DNA of 64,000 nucleotides from Eubacterium coprostanoligenes. GTDB taxonomy: Bacteria > Bacillota > Clostridia > Oscillospirales > Acutalibacteraceae. Below are positions 51,501-57,953 of this stretch, in pieces. The stretch lies in NCBI RefSeq assembly GCF_900167205.1, contig NZ_FUWW01000011.1, positions 1-64,000 on the forward strand, read 5' to 3'. Position numbers and translations under genes: made by a program. The notes beneath the pieces were generated by a model. That model was not told the origin of the DNA and searched no databases. It was given only the letters and a program-made list of their open reading frames with translations. Numbering within the stretch: the stretch's first letter is position 1; each line of letters opens with the position of its first letter.

Positions 51501-52838
51501 TTATTCCTTTACATTATTGATAATGTCGCTGACCTGATATTCAAGTGCAGAATCATTTTTCATCTTTTCTTCAAATTTTTCTACATTGTACATAACTGTT
51601 GAGTGGTCCTTGCCGAACTTTTCGCCGATTGCTTTAAAGCTCATATCGGTTACTTCACGGATGATGTAGAAGCACATTTTTCTTGCAATGGAAACATCAC
51701 TTGTCTGCTTCTTGCTGTAAATATCCTCAACAGAAATTCCTGTTGTTCTGCTGACTTCCTCAACAATAATTTTGAGCACATCACCAATTGGGCGAACATC
51801 ATTTTGAACCGCCTTGATTGCACTCTGTGCAAGCGAAATGGTTGGTGTTTGCTCGCTGAATTTGCAGATTGCCTGCAATCTTTTTGTAATTCCTTCAAGT
51901 TGACGAATATTTGTTTTGATGTTTTGTGCAATGTATTCAACAACATTGTCGTCCTCAATTTCAAAATCAAGAAGCTGTGCTTTTCTTTTGATTATGGCAC
52001 ATCTTGTTTCAAATTCAGGGGACTGAACATCTGCCAAAAGTCCGCTTTCAAATCTTGAGCAAAGACGCTCTGTGAGCGATTTGATTTCTTTTGGAGGACG
52101 GTCGGAGGTCAACACAATTTGTTTGCCGTTGTCTACAAGGCTGTTGAATGTGTGGAAGAATTCTTCTTCTGTCTGTGTTTTACCTGCGATGAACTGAACA
52201 TCGTCAACCAAAAACAAATCAATGTTGTTTCTGTATTTGTTGTGGAATTCGTCAACTGTCTTTTTGCCAAGGCTCTCAATAAATTCGTTTGCAAAATTTT
52301 CCGCCTTGACATAAGTAATTCGCATTTCAGGATAATTTCGGCTGACCTCGTAGCTGATAGCGTTGAGAAGGTGGGTTTTACCCAAACCGCTCGAGCCGTA
52401 AATGAAAAGCGGATTGTAGTTGTAGTATTTTGCACCGTTGCTGATTTGACCGGCAGGGTCGGCTGCGATTGCTTTTGCCGCCGCATATGCAAATCTGTTG
52501 CTCGGGCCGACAATAAAATTGTCAAAGGTAAATGTTTCATTTTTAAAGTCTGCAAAACTGATTTCCGTTTTTTGCTTTTGACTCATTTCGTCCTCGGGGC
52601 AATAAAAATTGATTTTTACTTCAAATCCGCAAATAACCTCAAATGCTTCTTCAATCAATTTTCCGTATCTGCCAACAACCGTGTTTTTCTTAAACTCGTT
52701 GGCAAATTTCAGCGTTGCCTCGCTTCCGTTAAATTCAGTCATTTCTATCGGAGCAAACCACAAATTGTATGCCGTTTGGTTTGTTTGCTCTTTGCAATAA
52801 AGGAGAACATTTTGCCATAATTCTTGGTATGTATCCAT
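51501..52838 (-). CDS. dnaA: Chromosomal replication initiator DnaA
   Basis: This 445-residue AAA+ initiator has N-terminal domain I (MDTYQELWQNVLLYC). The ATPase domain carries Walker A GSSGLGKTHLLNAI near residue 146 and Walker B LFLVDDVQFIAG near 207. C-terminal helix-turn-helix domain IV has KFGKDHSTVMYNVEKFEEK near 410, which reads DnaA boxes. ATG 52838 is chosen for the conserved N terminus; longer in-frame sequence is not conserved. The promoter is at 52981-53009. Confidence 0.98.
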   Translation of the reverse strand: MDTYQELWQNVLLYCKEQTNQTAYNLWFAPIEMTEFNGSEATLKFANEFKKNTVVGRYGKLIEEAFEVICGFEVKINFYCPEDEMSQKQKTEISFADFKNETFTFDNFIVGPSNRFAYAAAKAIAADPAGQISNGAKYYNYNPLFIYGSSGLGKTHLLNAISYEVSRNYPEMRITYVKAENFANEFIESLGKKTVDEFHNKYRNNIDLFLVDDVQFIAGKTQTEEEFFHTFNSLVDNGKQIVLTSDRPPKEIKSLTERLCSRFESGLLADVQSPEFETRCAIIKRKAQLLDFEIEDDNVVEYIAQNIKTNIRQLEGITKRLQAICKFSEQTPTISLAQSAIKAVQNDVRPIGDVLKIIVEEVSRTTGISVEDIYSKKQTSDVSIARKMCFYIIREVTDMSFKAIGEKFGKDHSTVMYNVEKFEEKMKNDSALEYQVSDIINNVKE

Positions 52839-52980
52839 AAATATAATAATCTCCGTTATGTAAAATTTGTTTTTATTAAATATTAAAAAGTATTTTGCCG
52901 AGTGGGCAACCTTGTCGGGCAACCTTAGTGTGTAACTTTGTTGGGACAAAAAAAAAGATTGAGGCAATAATACATAATCT

Positions 52981-53009
52981 ATTATAGTAAAGAAAAGAGT
53001 TTAAGTCAA
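52981..53009 (-). promoter_or_regulatory. dnaA promoter
   Basis: Minus-strand TTGACT (53004-53009), 17 bases, TATAAT (52981-52986). The leader is about 135 bases. The rest of the 342-base gap is very AT-rich (53010-53070, nearly all A/T) with no further gene. Confidence 0.7.
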
Positions 53010-53180
53010 TAAATATTTAAAATAAGATAATAATTATATACTTCTATAATATATATACTGTATAAGATGTATGAGCAAAACCAAACAAAAACGGCAGGGT
53101 CAACATCTTTCATTTTAGGTTGCAATTTGAATGTATTTATTTTATAATGAATTCAATATAAAATATAAGAAAGGCAGAAT

Positions 53181-54104
53181 ATGAAAATTTTTAAGCACCG
53201 TGGCGATATTTATATCAGCAAATCAAACGGTAAAAAGAGCAGAGAAGAGCATATTTTGCTTATTCTGCTTGTTGTAATTGTTATATTTACGGTTGCTTTT
53301 TTCGGCATATTGTCGCAGAAATATTCATCGGTCAAGGAATTTTTTGCAGGTGAAAATGTCACTGTCACCGAACAGGTCAATACTGTTGAAAAATTGCCGA
53401 AAATTTCGGGCAAAAGCAACTTTTTGATTATAGAAACCGATGATGAAGAATCGGTCATTCACTTTGCATTTTTGGTGCAGGCAGATAAAGATACTCAAAG
53501 CTACAAGGTCTGCTCGCTTTCACCGAACACCGATATTGACGGTCAATCTCTCTATGATTTGTATTCACTCGGCGGAGGAGCAACAATTCAAACAAAGTTG
53601 ACTTCATATCTTGGAGTGAATATAGATTACTACGCTTCAATGAAAACGAATGACTTCATCGAATTTGTCAACAAACTCGGCACATATATTTATCCGTCAA
53701 CCGATGTAATCAAATTCAGCAACGAAAATCCGGATGACAAGTATTCGGTTCGTATCGGCAAAGGCGAACAAAAGCTGTCAGGCTCCGAAACAGCCGATAT
53801 TTTGCGTTATTATTCAAATGATATGGTGGATTATTCCAAAGCAAATCAAATTATCCTTTACGGGCTTACAGAACTGTTTAACGAGGAAAATTTTGAAAAT
53901 GCCGAGGCAATATTCAGATTGTTTATCAACAGTTCAACCACAAACATCACGGTTCGTGATTTTCAGGATAATATCGACTCCCTTGAGGTCTTTTGCAAAA
54001 AAAACAGAGATATTGCGGTTTATTCGGCAAAAATCAAGTATTCGCAGTCGAATGTGCTCACTCCAAAATCCGTGCAGGAAATCAAGGGTTATTTCAGCAA
54101 GTAA
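53181..54104 (+). CDS. Degenerate LCP-domain membrane protein
   Basis: This 307-residue protein has a basic N terminus, a membrane helix near 27-49 (LLILLVVIVIFTVAFFGILS) and an extracellular domain that follows the LCP plan: KVCSLSPNTDID, YSLGGGATIQTKLTSYLGVNIDYYASMKTNDFIEFVNKLG, LSGSETADILRYYS. The catalytic Arg-Asp of LCP enzymes (ILRDAYAYW in the 42-kb protein) is SPNTDI here, and the second Arg motif (YCRIRKID) is RYYSND. It probably lacks ligase activity and may be regulatory. AAGAAAGGC precedes ATG 53181. Confidence 0.75.
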   Translation: MKIFKHRGDIYISKSNGKKSREEHILLILLVVIVIFTVAFFGILSQKYSSVKEFFAGENVTVTEQVNTVEKLPKISGKSNFLIIETDDEESVIHFAFLVQADKDTQSYKVCSLSPNTDIDGQSLYDLYSLGGGATIQTKLTSYLGVNIDYYASMKTNDFIEFVNKLGTYIYPSTDVIKFSNENPDDKYSVRIGKGEQKLSGSETADILRYYSNDMVDYSKANQIILYGLTELFNEENFENAEAIFRLFINSSTTNITVRDFQDNIDSLEVFCKKNRDIAVYSAKIKYSQSNVLTPKSVQEIKGYFSK

Positions 54105-54140
54105 ATATTGTTTTACACAAAACTATAACGAGGAATTATT

Positions 54141-54710
54141 ATGATTACAGAAGAAAACAAGCAAAAAATTATGAATGCCGTTCGTGACATTCTTGAAGCG
54201 GTGGGCGAGGATGTAAACCGTCCGGGACTTATCGAAACACCGAAAAGGGTGGCAAATATGTATGAGGAGATGTTTGCGGGACTTGACAGCGATGCAAAGC
54301 AACACCTCAAATTGTTTGATGAAAGGTCAAATGATGAGATGGTTATCGTGCGTGACATTCCGTTTTCGTCAATGTGCGAGCATCATTTGCTTCCGTTTGT
54401 CGGCAAGGCACATATTGCGTATATTCCGTCGGATAATAAGATTATCGGGCTTTCAAAATTTGCAAGAATAGTTGATAATTTTGCAAAAAGACCGCAGGTT
54501 CAGGAAAGATTGACCTCGGATATTGCCGACTTTTTGGAAGAAAATCTTTCGCCAAAGGGAGTTGCGGTCATCGTTGAAGCGGAGCACACATGTATGAACA
54601 TCAGAGGTGCAAAGGCTTCAGGCTCGTCAACAATGACTTCCGCACTTCGTGGAATTATGAAAAAAGACGCACGCACAAGAGCAGAGGTTTTGTCCTTGCT
54701 TCAAAGATAA
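54141..54710 (+). CDS. folE: GTP cyclohydrolase I
   Basis: This 189-residue enzyme makes dihydroneopterin triphosphate from GTP, the first step to folate. Zinc ligands are visible in [18 protein letters not shown] near 75 and [20 protein letters not shown] near 150. It is of typical length. It is first in folE-folP-folB-folK; the upstream gap is only 36 bases, so the operon may include the LCP-like gene. The folate made feeds MetF/MetH and MnmE elsewhere in the window. Confidence 0.96.
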   Translation: MITEENKQKIMNAVRDILEAVGEDVNRPGLIETPKRVANMYEEMFAGLDSDAKQHLKLFDERSNDEMVIVRDIPFSSMCEHHLLPFVGKAHIAYIPSDNKIIGLSKFARIVDNFAKRPQVQERLTSDIADFLEENLSPKGVAVIVEAEHTCMNIRGAKASGSSTMTSALRGIMKKDARTRAEVLSLLQR

Positions 54711-54718
54711 AATCAAAT

Positions 54719-54760
54719 ACAGCTCTCCTTGTTTTTTGGGGGAGCTGTCGCATTTTGTAT
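54719..54760. repeat. Dispersed type A hairpin inside the folate operon
   Basis: ACAGCTCTCCTTG, then GGGGGAGCTGTCGCA. It is a diverged copy, inserted between folE and folP without breaking either gene. Confidence 0.6.
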
Positions 54761-54789
54761 ATGAATGTTTTTGGCAGAAAGGCAAAGTT

Positions 54790-55602
54790 ATGATTTGGAA
54801 ATGTACAGACAAAAATATTGAATACGGCGACCGACCGCTTATTATGGGTATTGTGAATGTCACACCGGACAGTTTTTCGGACGGTGGCGACCATTTTTCG
54901 CCTGAATCGGCGATTGAATGTGCCCTCAAATTGGTTGAGGACGGCGCAGATATTTTGGATTTCGGCGCACAGAGCACCAGACCCGGCTATACAGAAAAAA
55001 TTTCACCTCTTGAGGAATTGGACAGACTTGAGCCGGTTATTTCAAAAGTCAGGGCACAGACGGATGTGCCGATAAGCATTGACACCTATTTTCCTGTTGT
55101 TGCACTCAACACGCTTGAATGGGGTGCAAACATCATCAATGATGTCAGCGGTGTTGTCACAAAAGAAATGGCAAAAGTTGTGAAAAATAACCAAGCAGGT
55201 TGGATAATTATGCACAACGGAGCAGGCGGAGTTGACGAGGTCAACAAATTTTTCGTTGATTCTGCACAGCAGTGCGATGCACTCGGAATTGACAGGGCAC
55301 AGATTTGCTTTGATATGGGAATCGGATTTGGCAAGGACAGATTGCAGGATTTGGCTCTCATTTCCCGTGTAAGCGACTATAAGGTTGAAGGTTACCCTCT
55401 GTTACTCGGAACAAGCAGAAAGCGTGTTATAGGCAAATACGGTGGCGAGAGCGTGGCTAAAAACCGTGATTACGGCAACATAGCAGCGGACACAGCGGGT
55501 GTTCTGGGCGGAGTTGATATAATTCGCCTGCACAATGTAAAAGCCGAAAAACAGGGTATAGATATGGCGTACGCAATCAAAAAAATGCAAAGTAAGGAAT
55601 AA
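54790..55602 (+). CDS. folP: Dihydropteroate synthase
   Basis: This 270-residue TIM barrel condenses p-aminobenzoate with hydroxymethyl-dihydropterin pyrophosphate and is the target of sulfonamides. Signatures are MGIVNVTPDSFSDGG near 19, DFGAQSTRPGY near 57, SIDTYFPVVA, NDVSG near 117 and LLGTSRKRVIGKY near 205. ATG 54790 follows GAAAGGCAAAGTT; the longer frame runs into the repeat. It is separated from folB by 2 bases. Confidence 0.95.
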   Translation: MIWKCTDKNIEYGDRPLIMGIVNVTPDSFSDGGDHFSPESAIECALKLVEDGADILDFGAQSTRPGYTEKISPLEELDRLEPVISKVRAQTDVPISIDTYFPVVALNTLEWGANIINDVSGVVTKEMAKVVKNNQAGWIIMHNGAGGVDEVNKFFVDSAQQCDALGIDRAQICFDMGIGFGKDRLQDLALISRVSDYKVEGYPLLLGTSRKRVIGKYGGESVAKNRDYGNIAADTAGVLGGVDIIRLHNVKAEKQGIDMAYAIKKMQSKE

Positions 55603-55604
55603 TT

Positions 55605-55964
55605 ATGGATAAGATTTCAATCAAGGGCTTAAAACTTTTTGCCTACCACGGAGTTAATCCGGAGGAAAAAGAAAACGGTCAAAATTTTGTTATAGATTTG
55701 GATTATTATGTAAACATTAACAAGGCTTGCCAGATGGATAGCCTTGACGACACGGTGAGCTATGCAAAGGTTGTCAAAACAATTCGCCGTGTGTTCACAG
55801 CGGAAAAATATGATTTAATCGAAAGAGCGGCACAGGTTATCGCAGATTCGGTGCTTGATGAATTTGAGGATATTTTCAAGGTGGAAGTTACTCTCAAAAA
55901 GCCTGAAGCACCAATCAGTGCGGATTTTGATTATGTTGCGGTTTCAATCACAAGAGAAAGGTAA
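55605..55964 (+). CDS. folB: Dihydroneopterin aldolase
   Basis: This 119-residue protein has GLKLFAYHGVNPEEKENGQNFVIDL near 8 (with the conserved Glu/Asn) and LKKPEAPISADFDYVAVSI near the end. It cleaves dihydroneopterin to 6-hydroxymethyl-dihydropterin for FolK. It is of normal length, lies between folP and folK with gaps of 2 and 6 bases, and is cytoplasmic. Confidence 0.95.
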   Translation: MDKISIKGLKLFAYHGVNPEEKENGQNFVIDLDYYVNINKACQMDSLDDTVSYAKVVKTIRRVFTAEKYDLIERAAQVIADSVLDEFEDIFKVEVTLKKPEAPISADFDYVAVSITRER

Positions 55965-55970
55965 AAAATT

Positions 55971-56459
55971 ATGACTTATGTTCTTGCACTCGGCACAAAT
56001 ATCGGCAATCGCAAAGAAAATATCGACAATGCGGTTGAGTCGATAAATCTTGTGCCGAAAACTTCGGTTATCGCTTGTTCCTCGATTTACGAAACAGAGC
56101 CTGTCGGCTATGATGAGCAGGATGATTTTTACAATGCGGTTGTTCTTGTTGAAAGCGAGCTTGACCCTCACGAAATGCTCGGCGTGTGCCTCGGCATTGA
56201 GGCAGGATTTGGCAGAATAAGAGTGATTAAAGACGGTCCGAGAGTTTTGGATATTGACCTTATTTTTGCGGAAGATAAGGTTATAAACACCGAAAATCTT
56301 GTTTGTCCTCATCCTCGATATTCCGAGCGTAGATTTGTTCTTGAACCGCTTTTGGAGCTGTTCCCGAACGGCGAATTTTTTGGAAATAAATTCCTCAAAT
56401 CAGCAGAAGAAATTGACGGTCAATTCGTCAGAATTGCAGACAAAATTGATATAAAATAA
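55971..56459 (+). CDS. folK: 6-hydroxymethyl-dihydropterin pyrophosphokinase
   Basis: This 162-residue protein has LALGTNIGNRKENI near residue 4, SSIYETEPVGYDEQDDFYNAV near 38, GPRVLDIDLIFAE (Mg-binding Asp pair) near 89 and CPHPRYSERRFVLEPLLEL near 108. It activates the pterin for FolP. It is last in the folate operon, ending 8 bases before a long inverted repeat that may also terminate the transcript. Confidence 0.95.
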   Translation: MTYVLALGTNIGNRKENIDNAVESINLVPKTSVIACSSIYETEPVGYDEQDDFYNAVVLVESELDPHEMLGVCLGIEAGFGRIRVIKDGPRVLDIDLIFAEDKVINTENLVCPHPRYSERRFVLEPLLELFPNGEFFGNKFLKSAEEIDGQFVRIADKIDIK

Positions 56460-56466
56460 AAAAATT

Positions 56467-56543
56467 ACCTCTGTTATTATTACAGTCAAAAGCACAAACT
56501 ATTATTGCCGATATGGCAAAAACGCTGTAATGAAAACGGAGGT
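56467..56543 (+). promoter_or_regulatory. 19-bp inverted repeat masking a ribosome site
   Basis: ACCTCTGTTATTATTACAG (56467-56485) pairs with CTGTAATGAAAACGGAGGT (56525-56543) at 18 of 19 positions, counting two G-U pairs. TTGCC/GGCAA forms an inner hairpin. The right arm contains the GGAGGT ribosome site of the next gene. Confidence 0.7.
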
Positions 56544-56549
56544 ATTTTT

Positions 56550-56732
56550 ATGAATGTCAAAACATCAAAAATAATGATGAAGTGCGTTGGCGCAACGCTT
56601 GCACTCTGCTCGGTGATGGCATTTGCAGGCAGTTGTTGCTCAAATTCCACTTCGTCATCAACAAAAAAATTTATGAAAAAAACGATGAACAAAATGTCGG
56701 ACATTGCAGACACCGTTGCATCGTTTATGTAA
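56550..56732 (+). CDS. Small secreted or membrane-associated hypothetical protein
   Basis: This 60-residue peptide has a hydrophobic N-terminal segment (MKCVGATLALCSVMAFAGSC), a possible lipobox-like AGSC followed by a second Cys, a Ser/Thr stretch, then a Lys/Met-rich amphipathic end (KKFMKKTMNKMSDIADTVASFM). Function not recognised. GGAGGT lies 6 bases before ATG 56550 but within a stable stem. It may be a small lipoprotein or a membrane-active peptide. Confidence 0.65.
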   Translation: MNVKTSKIMMKCVGATLALCSVMAFAGSCCSNSTSSSTKKFMKKTMNKMSDIADTVASFM

Positions 56733-56737
56733 AGTTT

Positions 56738-56795
56738 GCCTCCCCTTAAATGTAAGGGGAGGTGGATTTTTGCAAAGCAAAAAGACGGTGGGGTT
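56738..56795. repeat. Dispersed double-hairpin element, type B (inverted)
   Basis: GCCTCCCCTTAAATGTAAGG, then a TTTTTGC/GCAAAAA hairpin, then GACGGTGGGGT. It is the reverse of 17884. Confidence 0.75.
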
Positions 56796-56844
56796 TTTCT
56801 TCTTGACCACTCAGTCGCAAAGAATCATAGATTAATTCCTTTTA

Positions 56845-56902
56845 ACCCCTCAGTCGCACATAAAGTGCGACAGCTCCCCTTTATAACATTAAAAGGGGAG
56901 CC
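56845..56902. repeat. Dispersed double-hairpin element, type A (inverted)
   Basis: AACCCCTCAGTCGCAC...GTGCGACAGCTCCCCTTT, then TTAAAAGGGGAGCC. It is close to the inverse of 8291. Confidence 0.75.
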
Positions 56903-56930
56903 TTGGTCGGTTTGAATGACTTATATTTGC

Positions 56931-56960
56931 CGACAGCTCCCCTAACTATTAGGGGAGCCG
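56931..56960. repeat. Dispersed CTCCCCT palindrome, half element
   Basis: GACAGCTCCCCTAAC and TTAGGGGAGCC. This is the third copy in 225 bases; it is 15 bases from the aldolase stop and may terminate that gene. Confidence 0.7.
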
Positions 56961-56974
56961 ATATAGGTTTAAAC

Positions 56975-57838
56975 TTATGCCTTGTTTACAGAACCGAAGA
57001 GTTCCATCTTTTCCTTAACTTTGTCGCAGATAGCCTGTGCGCCCGGAGCGAGGAGTTTACGAGGGTCAAAGCCCTTGCCTTCTAAGTCCTTACCTGCTTC
57101 GATGTAAGCACGGGTTGCTTCCTGGAATACAAGCTGGCATTCTGTGTTTACATTAATCTTTGAAACGCCGAGGTCGATAGCCTTCTTGATCATATCGTCA
57201 GGAATACCTGTACCGCCGTGAAGAACGAGTGGCATAGCGCCTGTCTTTTGCTGAACAGCGTCAAGAGTTTCAAATGAAAGACCTGCCCAGTTTGCAGGGT
57301 ACTTACCGTGGATGTTGCCGATACCTGCAGCAAGCATATCAACTCCGAGGTCTGCAATCATCTTGCATTCGTTAGGGTCAGCACATTCGCCTGCACCGAT
57401 AACGCCGTCTTCTTCACCGCCGATTGAACCAACTTCAGCTTCGATAGAAAGACCGAGGTTGTGAGCAACATTTACAAGCTCTGTTGTCTTTGCAACATTT
57501 TCCTCGATTGGATAGTGTGAACCGTCAAACATAATTGATGTGAAGCCTGCCTTGATGCACTTGTAGCAGCCTTCGTATGTGCCGTGGTCAAGATGAAGTG
57601 CAACAGGAACTGTGATACCGAGCTCTTCGTCCATAGCCTTTACCATAGCCGCAACGGTCTTAAATCCTGTCATATATTTGCCTGCACCCTCTGAAACACC
57701 CAAGATAACAGGGCTGTTGAGTTCTTGTGCAGTGAGAAGAATAGATTTTGTCCATTCAAGGTTGTTAATATTGAACTGACCTACTGCATAGTGGCCTTCT
57801 TTTGCTTTTTTAAGCATTTCTGTAGCGGAAACTAACAT
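56975..57838 (-). CDS. fba: Class II fructose-bisphosphate aldolase
   Basis: This 287-residue zinc enzyme splits fructose 1,6-bisphosphate in glycolysis. It has HLDHGTYEGCYKCIKAGFTSIMFDGSHYP (metal ligands, near residue 82), EAEVGSIGGEEDG near 135, GNIHGKYP near 178 and VLHGGTGIPDD near 208. It starts MLVSATEMLKKAKEGHYAVG. It has its own promoter (57892-57920) and is monocistronic. Confidence 0.96.
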   Translation of the reverse strand: MLVSATEMLKKAKEGHYAVGQFNINNLEWTKSILLTAQELNSPVILGVSEGAGKYMTGFKTVAAMVKAMDEELGITVPVALHLDHGTYEGCYKCIKAGFTSIMFDGSHYPIEENVAKTTELVNVAHNLGLSIEAEVGSIGGEEDGVIGAGECADPNECKMIADLGVDMLAAGIGNIHGKYPANWAGLSFETLDAVQQKTGAMPLVLHGGTGIPDDMIKKAIDLGVSKINVNTECQLVFQEATRAYIEAGKDLEGKGFDPRKLLAPGAQAICDKVKEKMELFGSVNKA

Positions 57839-57891
57839 AATTTTACTCTCCTATATTGTTAAAATTTGAGTATTCCTACTCATTCGATTAT

Positions 57892-57920
57892 AGTATAATA
57901 CATTGATAAACAAATATCAA
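57892..57920 (-). promoter_or_regulatory. Promoter of fba
   Basis: Minus-strand TTGATA (57915-57920), 17 bases, TATACT (57892-57897). Confidence 0.7.
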
Positions 57921-57929
57921 CCTTTTTTT

Positions 57930-57950
57930 GAGGCGAACGCAGTTCGCCCG
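57930..57950. repeat. Short dispersed palindrome, GGCGAACGCAGTTCGCC
   Basis: One base different from the copy at 2393. It lies just before the GH3 stop codon on the other side of the fba promoter. Confidence 0.65.
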
Positions 57951-57953
57951 CTG

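Noticed and set aside
56738-56960. CRISPR-like repeat cluster
   Set aside because: Units are of two different types, in mixed layout, each self-complementary, and without uniform spacers or cas genes.
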